A stretch of 64,000 bases of DNA from Prochlorococcus sp. AG-436-D21 (lineage in GTDB: Bacteria; Cyanobacteriota; Cyanobacteriia; PCC-6307; Cyanobiaceae): positions 1 to 64,000 of the forward strand of contig QCPF01000001.1 in the NCBI GenBank assembly GCA_003212655.1. Reading direction: 5' to 3'. How positions within the stretch are numbered: the stretch's first letter is position 1; each line of letters opens with the position of its first letter. Below the pieces are notes generated by a model. The model did no database searches and was not told the origin of the DNA. It saw nothing but the letters and a program-made list of their open reading frames with translations. Below, in pieces: positions 38,993 through 48,111 of the stretch. A program made the position numbers and the translations under genes.

Positions 38993-39048
38993 GAGAACTA
39001 GAAAAATCTTACACACAAAAAAAGGCCTGCTTTATAGCAGGTCTTTTT
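38063..39048 (+). repeat. 986-bp identical repeat, copy 2
   Basis: See copy 1 at 34846-35831. The signal-peptide coding region before it differs at several third positions, showing that the identical block is maintained by conversion or arose recently. Confidence 0.9.
39023..39048 (+). terminator. Terminator of porin copy 2
   Basis: Same hairpin as copy 1 followed by a longer T tract. Confidence 0.85.
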
Positions 39049-39208
39049 TTTGTGTACTCTTCTTCTTATTTTTATCATTTAGTACTTAGAGACTTTAGAT
39101 AAAATAAAACTTTTAAACTTTTGTATTGCTTTAAATTTTAGTCTTAATATAATTTAGTTAAATTTTAATTTTTTAAAAGAAATTTTTACTCAAGAAATTT
39201 AAAATTCA

Positions 39209-39343
39209 ATGGTTCCAATTTTTAAATGTTTGATATGTAGAAAGGATATAGAGAGGTCAACAAAAGCATTTTGGAATAAAAAAGGCCATTTATTATGCTC
39301 AACCTGTTTGGATAATATTGATAAAAATCGAGACTTAAAATGA
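39209..39343 (+). CDS. Small zinc-ribbon-like protein (44 aa)
   Basis: MVPIFKCLICRKDIERSTKA then HLLCSTCLDNIDK: two CxxC pairs 20-odd residues apart, the spacing of a minimal zinc ribbon. Not in the ORF track. Zn binding is inferred. Confidence 0.6.
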   Translation: MVPIFKCLICRKDIERSTKAFWNKKGHLLCSTCLDNIDKNRDLK

Positions 39344-39688
39344 TAATTAGAAAGTTATTTAGAAGTGATAATTAATGGTTTTAAACAAATAAAAACAGCC
39401 CTGATAGATCAGAGCTGATAACTTAGGATTTTTGAGGACTTAAATTTTATAGGGTGCAAAACACCTATAAAGTCACTTGATAATTACGTAAGCTTTGAAA
39501 TCTTATATTTTTTTTCTAAATAATTGAGTTTAATTATTTAGGTAAAATTGATTAAAGAAATTTATCAGTGTTTTAAATAAAGAACCTAAACAAATATTTG
39601 TAATTAAGTTAATTAATTTTCAGTTTTTCTGATAAGAATTTATTTTTTGAGACATTATGTCTCTAAATTACTTTAATAAAATAAGAAT
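39344..39688. other. Noncoding stretch with one hairpin
   Basis: 345 bp without an ORF. A hairpin CAGCC-TGAT / ATCA-AGCTG occurs at about 39400-39421 with one mismatch and no T-tract. Nothing else seen. Confidence 0.45.
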
Positions 39689-39796
39689 TTAAAACCAGCC
39701 AGGAATGATTTGGCCTGTTGTTACGTACGCACCTACTGCTGCTACGAAACCAAGCATTGCTGCCCAACCGTTAAAACGTTCTGCTTCAGGAGTCAT
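39689..39796 (-). CDS. hli: Short high-light-inducible protein (35 aa)
   Basis: One of the shortest Hlips: MTPEAERFNGWAAMLGFVAA then VGAYVTTGQIIPGWF. The E and N of the chlorophyll-binding helix are present but the usual R of NGR is W. Its promoter has a near-perfect HLR1 box 18 nt upstream of the ATG. Confidence 0.93.
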   Translation of the reverse strand: MTPEAERFNGWAAMLGFVAAVGAYVTTGQIIPGWF

Positions 39797-39813
39797 GATA
39801 GTTTGGATTAAAT

Positions 39814-39831
39814 TATGTAAATGATTGTAAC
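39814..39831 (-). promoter_or_regulatory. HLR1 box (RpaB site) of hli
   Basis: On minus, GTTACAAT-CA-TTTACATA: two (G/T)TTACA(T/A)(T/A) repeats separated by exactly 2 nt, the consensus spacing. RpaB control by high light is expected from the known element; the position very near the start codon is compatible with repression in low light. Confidence 0.75.
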
Positions 39832-39971
39832 AGGAAATATGAAGCTTTGTAAAGTAATATCTTTTTTTTTTGAAAGTTTAAAAAAAATAGCTACTTGGTT
39901 GCAAGTATTTTACATAAATGCTACATAAATGTGACGCTTTAGACTTTATCTTTAGGGTCATTAATTCAATT

Positions 39972-40058
39972 ATGAGTAAATTTTTGGATCAAAACATTTT
40001 TTATTTAAAATTCAATGCTGTAATAATTTTTTTAATTATTTATGTATTTTTATATTAA
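39972..40058 (+). CDS. Possible membrane micro-protein (28 aa)
   Basis: MSKFLDQNIFYLKFNAVIIF and LIIYVFLY: a single hydrophobic helix. No other support. Confidence 0.25.
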   Translation: MSKFLDQNIFYLKFNAVIIFLIIYVFLY

Positions 40059-40133
40059 TAATTCATTTTTTAACAGCAAAATATTCGGTAATTTGTTGTT
40101 AAGGAATTTCAATAATTAACTCAATTTTAAATG

Positions 40134-40205
40134 TGGGTCGCCTGAGATTCGAACTCAGGACCAGCCGGTTAAAAGCCGGATGCTCTACCGCTGAGCTAGC
40201 GACCC
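40134..40205 (-). tRNA. tRNA-Lys (TTT)
   Basis: 72-nt cloverleaf: acceptor GGGTCGC / GCGACCC with discriminator A, D arm AGCTCAGCGGTAGAGC, anticodon loop CTTTTAA with TTT, T arm GAGTTCGAATCTC. No 3'-half repeats beside it, unlike tRNA-Pro. Confidence 0.96.
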
Positions 40206-40382
40206 ATTTTGTAAAATTGAGTACATATGAAATTATCCCTTTTTAAGGTAAAAAAAACAACTTTTTATCTCAAGTTGAACAATAGAAAAACAATTCTTAA
40301 CTTATGAAATAAAAATTTAAAATTTCTCTCTAAATTTACAGTTAAAAGATAAAATAATTTAATAAATAATCGGATTTTTAAA

Positions 40383-40499
40383 ATGCTAAGAACAATCGTA
40401 GTTTTTGCCCCAATAATCGCCGCTTTAGCTTGGGTTATATTCAACATACAAAAACCCGCAAGAGAGCAATTTAATAGGGATTTTTTGGGAAAGGATTAG
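40383..40499 (+). CDS. psbY: Photosystem II protein PsbY (38 aa)
   Basis: [38 protein letters not shown]: the single thylakoid helix and short stromal tail match cyanobacterial PsbY, a peripheral PSII subunit near cytochrome b559. It lies directly before trmFO. The overlapping minus ORF in the track is a shadow. Confidence 0.92.
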
Positions 40500-40505
40500 T
40501 CCAAT

Positions 40506-41918
40506 TTGTTAAATAAAGAAGTAATAGTTATTGGAGCTGGTCTCGCAGGATCAGAAGCTGCTTGGCAAGTAGCGAATTCTGGTATACCAGTAAAATTAAT
40601 TGAAATGCGACCTATCAAATCAACTCCAGCTCATCATACGAGTGAGTTTGGAGAATTGGTTTGTAGTAATAGTTTTGGAGCTTTAAGTCCTGATAGAGCT
40701 GCTGGTTTATTGCAAAAAGAACTCAGAATTTTTAAATCATTAATAGTTCAAACTGCAGATAAATTTGCTGTTCCTGCTGGAGGTGCTTTGGCAGTTGATA
40801 GAGCTAAATTTAGTAAAGCTTTGACTGAAGCATTATCAAATCACCCTCTAATCGAAATTAAGAGATTTGAACAATTGGATCTCCCAAGCAAAGAAAATAT
40901 AACTATTCTCGCCACTGGGCCATTAACTGCCGATAAGTTGTCTTATAGAATTAAAGATTTTACTGGTATCGATGCATGTCATTTTTTTGATGCCGCTAGT
41001 CCTATAATCCATGGAGATTCTATTGATCAAGATATTGTATTTAAAGCTAGTAGATACGACAAAGGAGATCCGGCATATCTTAACTGCCCAATGGATAAAA
41101 ATGATTACAGCCATTTCAGAAATGAACTTATAGAAGGGGAACAGGCTAATTTAAAGGACTTTGAGAAAGAATCAGCTAATTTCTTTGAAGCTTGCTTACC
41201 AATTGAAGAAATTGCTAGAAGAGGAGTTGATACAATGAGATTCGGACCCTTAAAAGCAATCGGGTTGTGGAATCCAAAATGGGGAGATTTATTTGATAAG
41301 GAAAATAGATTGAAGAAAAGACCTCATGCAATTGTCCAATTGAGGAAAGAAGATTGCGAAGGGAAATTACTTAATATGGTGGGGTTTCAAACTAACCTCA
41401 AATGGTCAGAGCAGAAAAGAATATTTAGGATGATTCCTGGTTTAGAAAAGGCTGAGTTTGTACGTTTTGGAGTGATGCATAGAAATACTTTTTTAGAATC
41501 TCCAAAATTAATTTTACCCACCTTACAATTTATGAAAAGAGAAAATCTTTTTGCTGCTGGTCAAATAACAGGGACAGAAGGTTATGCTGCGGCTGCTGCG
41601 GGTGGATTGCTTGCAGGGGTAAATGCAGCATTATTAGCTAAAGGTAAAAATCCAGTAAGTTTTCCTGAGGAATCAATGATTGGTTCTCTAATAAATTTCA
41701 TCAGTAATAAAAATCAAATATTGTCTAATCAGAAAAAGAATAGATTTCAGCCAATGCCTGCTTCATTTGGTTTGGTCCCAGAACTAACTAGAAGAATAAA
41801 GGATAAAAGATTAAGGTATAAAGCTTATCAAGAAAGATCTACAAAAGTCTTAAATAGCTTTAAAAAAACACTAGATTCTTGTTTTGAAAAAGACCAATTA
41901 TTTAGCAAAATTTACTAA
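40506..41918 (+). CDS. trmFO: Methylenetetrahydrofolate-tRNA-(uracil-5-)-methyltransferase TrmFO
   Basis: Flavoprotein of 470 aa that forms m5U54 in tRNA using methylene-THF. Seen: FAD-binding [12 protein letters not shown] at residues 9-20, the E-M-R-P and T-P-A-H-H-T motif, the N-S-F-G segment and [16 protein letters not shown] near the C-terminus. Normal length; TTG start 6 bp after psbY. Confidence 0.96.
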   Translation: MLNKEVIVIGAGLAGSEAAWQVANSGIPVKLIEMRPIKSTPAHHTSEFGELVCSNSFGALSPDRAAGLLQKELRIFKSLIVQTADKFAVPAGGALAVDRAKFSKALTEALSNHPLIEIKRFEQLDLPSKENITILATGPLTADKLSYRIKDFTGIDACHFFDAASPIIHGDSIDQDIVFKASRYDKGDPAYLNCPMDKNDYSHFRNELIEGEQANLKDFEKESANFFEACLPIEEIARRGVDTMRFGPLKAIGLWNPKWGDLFDKENRLKKRPHAIVQLRKEDCEGKLLNMVGFQTNLKWSEQKRIFRMIPGLEKAEFVRFGVMHRNTFLESPKLILPTLQFMKRENLFAAGQITGTEGYAAAAAGGLLAGVNAALLAKGKNPVSFPEESMIGSLINFISNKNQILSNQKKNRFQPMPASFGLVPELTRRIKDKRLRYKAYQERSTKVLNSFKKTLDSCFEKDQLFSKIY

Positions 41919-41942
41919 TATTAAATATTAAAGATCTAAAAA

Positions 41943-43487
41943 ATGAAAATTAATAAGGAAAACTATGATGCAATTATCATTGGATCTGGAATAGGAGGCT
42001 TAGTAACAGCATCACAATTAGCTGCTAAGGGAGCTCGAGTATTAGTTCTTGAAAAATATATTATCCCTGGAGGAAGTGGGGGCTCTTTTAAGAGAAATGG
42101 TTATACCTTTGATGTAGGTGCTTCAATGATATTTGGATTTGGAGAAAAAGGTTATACCAATTTATTAACTCGCGCTCTGAAAGATGTAAACGAAAAATGC
42201 GAAACTATTCCTGATCCTGTGCAGCTGGAATATCACTTGCCAAATAATTTTAATATTTCTGTAGATAAAAATTACGAGCAATTTATAAGCAAATTATCAA
42301 CTAGTTTTCCCAAGGAAAAAAAAGGTATTAAGAAATTCTACGATACTTGTGCAAGTGTATTTAAATGTTTAGATACAATGCCTCTTTTATCAATAGAGGA
42401 TCCAAGTTATCTTTTTAAAGTTTTTTTTAAGTCTCCATTATCGTGTTTAGGTTTAGCTAGATGGTTACCAGTAAATGCAGGTGATGTTGCTAGAAGGTTT
42501 ATAAAAGATCCTGAACTTTTAAAATTTATCGATATTGAATGTTTTTGTTGGTCTGTAATGCCAGCTCTCAAAACTCCTATGATTAATGCAGGAATGGTTT
42601 TTACAGATAGGCATGCTGGAGGCATAAATTATCCAAAGGGGGGAGTAGGAACCATAGCAAATAAGTTAGTTAATGGGATCCAAAAATTAGGAGGCGAAAT
42701 TAGATACAAAGCAAATGTGACTGAAATCCTTTTAAGAGATGAGAAAGCGATAGGAGTTAAGCTTTCAAATGGGGAAAAGATTTATTCAAACATTATTGTA
42801 TCCAACTCCACCAGGTGGGATACATTTGGATTGAAAGACAAGAATAAAGGATTAATTTCGAGGAAATATGTGCCAAAAAATGAATATAAGTGGTCAGAAA
42901 TTTATAAACCCTCACCTTCTTTTGTTTCGATTCACCTTGGGGTAGAAAAAAATCTAATAAACGATAATTTTAATTGTCATCATATAATTGTTGAAAATTG
43001 GGATGAATTAGAAAGTGAAAAGGGAGTTATTTTTGTTTCTATCCCTACTTTGCTTGACTCGTCCTTAGCTCCAGAAGGTAAACATATCGTACATGCATTT
43101 ACTCCTTCATCAATGAGTGAATGGGAAGGCCTATCAAGAAAAGAGTATTTGCAAAAGAAAGAAAAATATTTTTTATTTCTTGTTGAAAAAATATCAAGTA
43201 TTCTTCCTAATCTTGAAGCAAATATCGATCATAAAGAAATTGGTACTCCTAAAACTCATAAAAAGTTTCTTGGAAGATATGAAGGTAGTTATGGGCCAAT
43301 TCCTAGTAAAAAGTTGCTTGGACTTTTGCCAATGCCTTTCAACACTACAAAAATTAAAAACCTCTATTGTGTAGGGGATTCATGCTTCCCCGGTCAAGGC
43401 TTAAATGCAGTAGCTTTTAGTGGATACGCATGCGCTCATAAAATAGGTGCAAAATTAAACATAAACAGTTTTAAATTGCCAAACTAA
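41943..43487 (+). CDS. crtH: Carotenoid isomerase CrtH/CrtISO (prolycopene isomerase)
   Basis: Converts poly-cis-lycopene to all-trans-lycopene, required for carotenoids in the dark. 514 aa: FAD motif GSGIGGLVTASQL at about 13-25, EKYIIPGGSGGSFKRNGY, and a C-terminal GDSCFPGQGLNAVAFSGYAC. Related to phytoene desaturase CrtI but with the CrtISO-type start. Followed by a membrane protein gene in an apparent operon. Confidence 0.95.
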   Translation: MKINKENYDAIIIGSGIGGLVTASQLAAKGARVLVLEKYIIPGGSGGSFKRNGYTFDVGASMIFGFGEKGYTNLLTRALKDVNEKCETIPDPVQLEYHLPNNFNISVDKNYEQFISKLSTSFPKEKKGIKKFYDTCASVFKCLDTMPLLSIEDPSYLFKVFFKSPLSCLGLARWLPVNAGDVARRFIKDPELLKFIDIECFCWSVMPALKTPMINAGMVFTDRHAGGINYPKGGVGTIANKLVNGIQKLGGEIRYKANVTEILLRDEKAIGVKLSNGEKIYSNIIVSNSTRWDTFGLKDKNKGLISRKYVPKNEYKWSEIYKPSPSFVSIHLGVEKNLINDNFNCHHIIVENWDELESEKGVIFVSIPTLLDSSLAPEGKHIVHAFTPSSMSEWEGLSRKEYLQKKEKYFLFLVEKISSILPNLEANIDHKEIGTPKTHKKFLGRYEGSYGPIPSKKLLGLLPMPFNTTKIKNLYCVGDSCFPGQGLNAVAFSGYACAHKIGAKLNINSFKLPN

Positions 43488-43502
43488 ACGGACCACTTTG
43501 CA

Positions 43503-44009
43503 ATGATAGAAAAGTTTAAAACTCTTTTTTTTGTTAAAAGTTCTTTAGTTTCTCTATATCTAGCGCTTACAATTCCTATCCCATTTGTCTCAACAGATAG
43601 TTTAAGGTTTCCTTCTATAATCGCATTCGTCATAGGCCTCTATTTAATAATCAATATCACAAGTGATTATGTGGAAACTTGTAATAATAAAATTTCATAT
43701 AAAACTAGCTTTATTTCAAAAACCTTAGGAAAAAAAAATTGGGAGATTTCTTGGAAAGATATTAAGTTGATCAAATCTTTACCAACTAGCCAGGGTAGTA
43801 AGATTTATTACTTTAATACTCATCAAGGTGATAATTTTCTTTTCCCACAAAGATTGGAAAATTTTGAAAAATTTCTTTTAATTGTTGGTAGCAAAACAAG
43901 AATTTCTATTGATGAAATTTCTTACATATCACCGCTTTGGACTTATAAGTTACTCACATTTCTATCAGTTTTAATGATTGTTGGTGAACTTTTTGCCTTT
44001 TTATATTAG
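43503..44009 (+). CDS. Conserved membrane protein (168 aa)
   Basis: Two N-terminal membrane helices (about 12-32 and 36-54), a central beta-rich soluble region (about 60-135) that looks PH-like, and a C-terminal helix (148-168). 15 bp after crtH and probably co-transcribed. Ends overlapping the end of the minus-strand regulator gene by 4 bp. Not recognised further. Confidence 0.65.
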   Translation: MIEKFKTLFFVKSSLVSLYLALTIPIPFVSTDSLRFPSIIAFVIGLYLIINITSDYVETCNNKISYKTSFISKTLGKKNWEISWKDIKLIKSLPTSQGSKIYYFNTHQGDNFLFPQRLENFEKFLLIVGSKTRISIDEISYISPLWTYKLLTFLSVLMIVGELFAFLY

Positions 44010-44743
44010 ATATTATCGATACTGAATCTATAACCTTGTTGTCTAACAGTGGTTATCCCCCCACCTTCACCTAATCCCGCCTGTTCTAATTTCCTCCGCA
44101 AAGTTAATACCTGAGTGTCTACAGACCTAGGACCTCCACTGAAAGGCGGCCAGGCCATCCTTAAGAGCTCTTGACGACTCCTTACCATTCCTGGTGGCAT
44201 TAATAAGGCACAAAGCAGTGCAAACTCCCTAGGGCTTAACTCTACGGGCTTCTCGCTAAGGGTAACTTGTCTTAAAAGAAGATGAACCTCTAGAGGTCCA
44301 ACCTCAACTTTTTCTTGTAATCCTATTCTTCCCCTTTTTAAAAGTGTTCTACATCGCGCTGCAAGCTCTTCAAGACCAAAAGGTTTTCTAAGGACATCAT
44401 CTGCCCCATCATCTAATAGATTTACTAGTGCTTCAACACCTGATCTTGCTGTTAAAACAATTACAGAAGACCCCAGTTGCTGGGCTAGTCTCATTGCAGT
44501 ATTCTGCTCAAGGATTTCTGCGCTAACTAATAGGTCAGGTGATTGTTCTCTGCATAAGTCAACAGCTTCTGCTGCTGTACCTACTGCAGCAGCTAAATGG
44601 CCATCTTGGCGAAGCCTTTGCACAAGGACCGTTCTAAGTGTGGGGTGAGGTTCAACAACTAGAATTCTCGAGGGAGTCTGAGAACTATTAGGCAATTGTG
44701 AACTGCCAGGAGTTGAAGCTAAGATTTGCTCAGTTGATTGCAT
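44006..44743 (-). CDS. OmpR-family response regulator with degenerate receiver domain
   Basis: 245 aa: a Ser/Gln/Pro-rich N-terminal extension (1-25), a receiver-like domain (26-140), and an OmpR-type winged helix (150-243, with PVELSPREFALLCAL and RSVDTQVLTLRRKL). The phospho-acceptor Asp is Ser74 (LLVSAEIL) and one of the acidic pair is missing (VVEPHP), though the Thr98 and Lys120 are kept. It likely acts without phosphorylation. Its composition (rich in Ala, Arg, Gly, Leu) and higher G+C differ from flanking genes. I could not assign it to RpaA, RpaB or PhoB. Confidence 0.85.
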   Translation of the reverse strand: MQSTEQILASTPGSSQLPNSSQTPSRILVVEPHPTLRTVLVQRLRQDGHLAAAVGTAAEAVDLCREQSPDLLVSAEILEQNTAMRLAQQLGSSVIVLTARSGVEALVNLLDDGADDVLRKPFGLEELAARCRTLLKRGRIGLQEKVEVGPLEVHLLLRQVTLSEKPVELSPREFALLCALLMPPGMVRSRQELLRMAWPPFSGGPRSVDTQVLTLRRKLEQAGLGEGGGITTVRQQGYRFSIDNI

Positions 44744-44829
44744 TCTTAATTACTGTTTGGCCAGGCAATATTTGATCATCCTTAATAAGGTATAACAAAT
44801 GCTAAATAAAAATCAGAATCTATCGAATT

Positions 44830-45099
44830 ATGACATCATTTGAAAATCCCAAAGCAATACGTCATTTTCAATCAATTTGCGATAGTTGCCAGGACTTAGT
44901 TACTCGTTTTCATACACCAACTGACCTTAAATTATATAGTGATGGTTATCTCCAAGCCTTAAGGAATTGCAATAGTTTAGAGCAAAAGGACCAAGAAAAA
45001 TTAGAAAGATTAATTGAAAGATGGATTTTAGATCCTTCTAGTTTTATTGATCCAGAAGGGGATGGAAATAAAGGTTTTTTTGATAAAAAAAGGATTTAA
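44830..45099 (+). CDS. Conserved cyanobacterial small protein (89 aa)
   Basis: Soluble helical protein with SDGYLQALRNCNSLEQKDQE and LERLIERWILDPSSFIDPEG. The DPSSF-I-x-P-x-G ending recurs in cyanobacterial proteins of unknown function (possibly DUF6761). Divergent from the response regulator. Confidence 0.65.
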   Translation: MTSFENPKAIRHFQSICDSCQDLVTRFHTPTDLKLYSDGYLQALRNCNSLEQKDQEKLERLIERWILDPSSFIDPEGDGNKGFFDKKRI

Positions 45100-45147
45100 A
45101 ATATTAATTTTTATTAATTATTTCAGTATTTATACTTACTAATTGTC

Positions 45148-45471
45148 TTAAGACGCTAATTCAATTTCTATTTTTTCTTTAAGAGATCCTGAGTTGTACA
45201 TCTCAATAAGAATGTCTGATCCACCAAGAAATTCTCCTTTTAAGTAAACTTGAGGAATTGTTGGCCAATCTGAATATTCTTTGATACCTTCCCTTATAGT
45301 AAAATCACTTAGGACATCGAACGTACTAAATTCTACCCCTAGGGAATTTAGTATTTGAACTACATTGTTGGAAAAACCGCATTGAGGCATTAATTTTGTC
45401 CCTTTCATGAAAACCATTACTGGATTAGAATCGATCAGTTTTTGTATTTTATCTTTTGTTAAGTTGTCCAT
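45148..45471 (-). CDS. grxD: Monothiol glutaredoxin Grx4 type
   Basis: 107 aa, CGFS active site with Cys31 ([10 protein letters not shown]), and the [19 protein letters not shown] glutathione and cluster-binding part. CGFS glutaredoxins hold a [2Fe-2S] cluster bridged with glutathione or with a BolA partner; the adjacent bolA gene, 3 bp upstream, fits that. Iron-sulfur delivery or iron sensing is family knowledge. Confidence 0.94.
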   Translation of the reverse strand: MDNLTKDKIQKLIDSNPVMVFMKGTKLMPQCGFSNNVVQILNSLGVEFSTFDVLSDFTIREGIKEYSDWPTIPQVYLKGEFLGGSDILIEMYNSGSLKEKIEIELAS

Positions 45472-45474
45472 AAT

Positions 45475-45705
45475 TTAATTTGGAGTTTCTGTTTTTAATG
45501 CCAGTGCATGTATAGCTTCTGAAGCTAATTCTTCTTTCAAGGCAGAATAGACTAGCTGGTGTTGTTTAACTAATGATAATCCATTAAATTCAGAAGCAAT
45601 TACAGTTACTTGCAAATGATCATTTCCCTTAAGATTTTCAACAAAAACTTGGGAACTTGGTATTTTTTTAGTGATTAAATTAATAACGTCTGCTTTCGTA
45701 ATCAT
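45475..45705 (-). CDS. bolA: BolA-family protein (76 aa)
   Basis: A BolA/YrbA fold: DHLQVTVIASEFNGLSLVKQ HQLVYSALKEEL with the conserved HxLV and E-I-H-A-L-A (invariant His). BolA and CGFS glutaredoxin form [2Fe-2S]-bridged heterodimers. Immediately upstream of grxD and surely co-transcribed. Confidence 0.9.
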   Translation of the reverse strand: MITKADVINLITKKIPSSQVFVENLKGNDHLQVTVIASEFNGLSLVKQHQLVYSALKEELASEAIHALALKTETPN

Positions 45706-45717
45706 AATTAATTTTAA

Positions 45718-46245
45718 TTAACCTTTGTATTTTGTCTCAACAAATCCTAGTTGAATCAATCTTTCATAAGCTTCTTTACCTTCAGAACTGTTAGGTGACA
45801 TTACTCTAATTATTTCAACAAGTAAGGGTACTGCAACCTCAGGTTTTTTAGTTTTTATATACATAGAGGCTAATCTTTCATTTGATTCTGCCAAAATTTG
45901 TAATGTTTGCTTACCTTTCCTTTGCATCTCTTTTGGTATTCTCGCATCAATTCCTTTGAAGGATGAATTTAGATCAGAAAAAAAAGACGCAAGTTGCTTC
46001 GCTAATTTTCTAGCGTCTAGGTAAGAATCCTTAGCTTTTTCGAAATCCCCGTTTTTAATGTATTGATCTCCTTGTTTTATGAAATATTCTACTTTTGATA
46101 TGGAAAGCTTTTTACTCTCATCGGATAGCACTCTGAAGTCTTTTGGACTCTTTATTTCTGCATTAACTTCATTTTTGTAAAAAACATTTCCAAAGAATAT
46201 GAATAAAATTGGGATTAATTTTAAGAATTTCATTTTCTTATTCAA
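45718..46245 (-). CDS. Secreted TPR-like hypothetical protein (175 aa)
   Basis: Signal peptide at residues about 3-24, then a helical repeat with FIKQGDQYIKNGDFEKAKDSYLDARKLAKQ. That region has classic TPR spacing; the end has PLLVEIIRVMSPNSSEGKEA. Exported or lumenal scaffold probably. 13 bp upstream of bolA on the same strand. Confidence 0.7.
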   Translation of the reverse strand: MNKKMKFLKLIPILFIFFGNVFYKNEVNAEIKSPKDFRVLSDESKKLSISKVEYFIKQGDQYIKNGDFEKAKDSYLDARKLAKQLASFFSDLNSSFKGIDARIPKEMQRKGKQTLQILAESNERLASMYIKTKKPEVAVPLLVEIIRVMSPNSSEGKEAYERLIQLGFVETKYKG

Positions 46246-46276
46246 TTATTAAAATTCATAGTAACTTATTGCAGAT

Positions 46277-46951
46277 TCATCTACCTACATTTTTTAATGC
46301 TTTTTCTTCCTCTTGACTCATTTTTTCATTTAGAAATATATTAAAGTCCCCTATTGTAAAGTTTAGGTAATCATTAATTGGGATTGGTTTTCCAAAGGAT
46401 AAACAAAATTCGCCCCGAAAGTTGGGAGGAACTTTGTTGTAAGCAATTCCAATTGGAATAATTGTAATAGATGTTGTTTTTTTTGTAGCTAATCTAGCTA
46501 ATCTATATAGTCCTTCTTTGAGAACTAATTTTTTCCCATATTTATTGATCTTTCCTTCGGGGAAAACAACTAGTAATTCTCCTTTTTCAATAAGGTCAAT
46601 CGCATATCTTAACGCTGAGAGAGATGGAGTTAATTGATTTATCGAAAAACATCCTAGTCTTTTTAAAAACCAACCTTGTATTCCTTCCATTTCGGATTTA
46701 GTAACCATAAATCTACAATCCTTTTTGGTTACCCTTCTACCCATTGCCATGGTGAGTAGTAAGCCATCCCATCTTGATCTGTGTGTTGGAGCTAAAATGA
46801 TAGAGGAATTTATGGGAATCGAAAAACCATTATTTAAAATTTTCTTTTTTTTAAAAAAGAACCTCAAAACAACATCCTGGGTAACGAACATTGCAATAAA
46901 TCCCAATAAGGGATTGATTTTATGCCAAATATCTAAGGATTTCTTCTTCAA
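46277..46951 (-). CDS. plsC: 1-acyl-glycerol-3-phosphate acyltransferase (PlsC family)
   Basis: 224 aa with the HX4D catalytic motif HRSRWD (residues about 56-61), the FPEGKINKYG substrate-binding motif and an N-terminal hydrophobic stretch. PlsC makes phosphatidic acid. A general LPLAT of unknown acyl or acceptor preference is possible. Start of minus operon with the 175-aa gene, bolA and grxD downstream. Confidence 0.88.
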   Translation of the reverse strand: MKKKSLDIWHKINPLLGFIAMFVTQDVVLRFFFKKKKILNNGFSIPINSSIILAPTHRSRWDGLLLTMAMGRRVTKKDCRFMVTKSEMEGIQGWFLKRLGCFSINQLTPSLSALRYAIDLIEKGELLVVFPEGKINKYGKKLVLKEGLYRLARLATKKTTSITIIPIGIAYNKVPPNFRGEFCLSFGKPIPINDYLNFTIGDFNIFLNEKMSQEEEKALKNVGR

Positions 46952-47051
46952 GTTCTATTAACTATATATTAATAATTTAAGTGCTTGCTTTTTTTTATTA
47001 GCTATTATTGGGCGGTTACTAGATTGTCTAGAAAATAAGATTTTCAAAATT

Positions 47052-47768
47052 ATGGCTACTTTAGGAGTAAACATTGATCATATTGCAAATGTAAGGCAAG
47101 CAAGGAAAACTGTTGAGCCTGACCCTGTACAATTTGCTTTTTTAGCTGAATTAGGAGGTGCAGACTCCATAACAGTTCATTTAAGAGAAGATAGAAGACA
47201 CATACAAGATAGAGACGTATTCCTTCTTAAAAAGACTATAAAAACAAAACTCAATTTAGAAATGGCTGCTACAGAAGAAATGTTAGAAATTGCTAAAAAA
47301 GTTCTTCCCGATTATGTAACGCTTGTACCCGAGAAAAGGGAGGAAGTTACTACTGAAGGCGGGTTGGATTTAAAAAGTAATGTGCAATACCTTAAGAAGG
47401 CTGTTGGGAATTTAAAGGATTCAAATATAGAAGTAAGCGCATTTATTGATCCTCTTGGTGAACAGATAAATTATTCCAAAGAAATAGGGTTTAACTTTAT
47501 AGAATTACATACTGGAAAATATGCTGAACTATCGGGATCTGAACAATATAAAGAGCTCCAAAGGATTATAGAGTCTACACATTTAGCAAATGACCTTGGA
47601 TTAGTTGTTAATGCTGGTCATGGCCTGAACTACAATAATGTTAAAAAAATTGCATCAATTAACAATATGAACGAGTTGAACATAGGTCATAGTATTGTTG
47701 CAAGGGCTTTAGCTATAGGATTAGAAAAGTCTGTACGTGAAATGAAGTCCCTTATCACATCAAATTAA
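47052..47768 (+). CDS. pdxJ: Pyridoxine 5'-phosphate synthase PdxJ
   Basis: Condenses 1-deoxy-D-xylulose 5-phosphate with aminoacetone 3-phosphate to form pyridoxine phosphate (vitamin B6). TIM barrel, 238 aa: NIDHIANVRQARKT at the N-terminus, HLREDRRHIQD, and VVNAGHGLNYNNV and IGHSIVARAL phosphate-binding loops. Followed 8 bp later by ycf54. Confidence 0.97.
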   Translation: MATLGVNIDHIANVRQARKTVEPDPVQFAFLAELGGADSITVHLREDRRHIQDRDVFLLKKTIKTKLNLEMAATEEMLEIAKKVLPDYVTLVPEKREEVTTEGGLDLKSNVQYLKKAVGNLKDSNIEVSAFIDPLGEQINYSKEIGFNFIELHTGKYAELSGSEQYKELQRIIESTHLANDLGLVVNAGHGLNYNNVKKIASINNMNELNIGHSIVARALAIGLEKSVREMKSLITSN

Positions 47769-47776
47769 ATTTCAAA

Positions 47777-48094
47777 ATGACAACATACTTTTTCGTTGCG
47801 GCAAGTGAAAAGTTTTTAACAGTTGAAGAACCACTTGATGAAATTTTGAAAGAGAGGATGAGGAACTATAAAGAAAATAATAAAGAAATAGATTTTTGGC
47901 TCTTAAAAAATCCATCATTTTTACAAACCACCCAATTTACTGATCTAAAAGCAAAAATTCCATCTACCCCAGCAGTTGTTTTATCGACTGATAAAAAATT
48001 TATAACTTTCTTAAAGCTTCGTTTAGAGTTTGTTGCTGTGGGGGAATTCGAATGTCCTAATGCAGAAATAATTGATCCATTTAAAGTTGAGTAA
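47777..48094 (+). CDS. ycf54: Ycf54, Mg-protoporphyrin monomethyl ester cyclase accessory protein
   Basis: 105 aa, MTTYFFVAASEKFLTVEEPL with EIDFWLLKNPSF and ITFLKLRLEFVAVGEFEC, the conserved Ycf54 motifs. It stabilises the AcsF cyclase of chlorophyll synthesis. Shares a transcript with pdxJ, likely by position. Confidence 0.93.
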   Translation: MTTYFFVAASEKFLTVEEPLDEILKERMRNYKENNKEIDFWLLKNPSFLQTTQFTDLKAKIPSTPAVVLSTDKKFITFLKLRLEFVAVGEFECPNAEIIDPFKVE

Positions 48095-48111
48095 TATATC
48101 CATCTAGTAAA

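Noticed and set aside
40265-40447. 60-aa minus ORF
   Set aside because: Antisense to psbY, whose frame is conserved.
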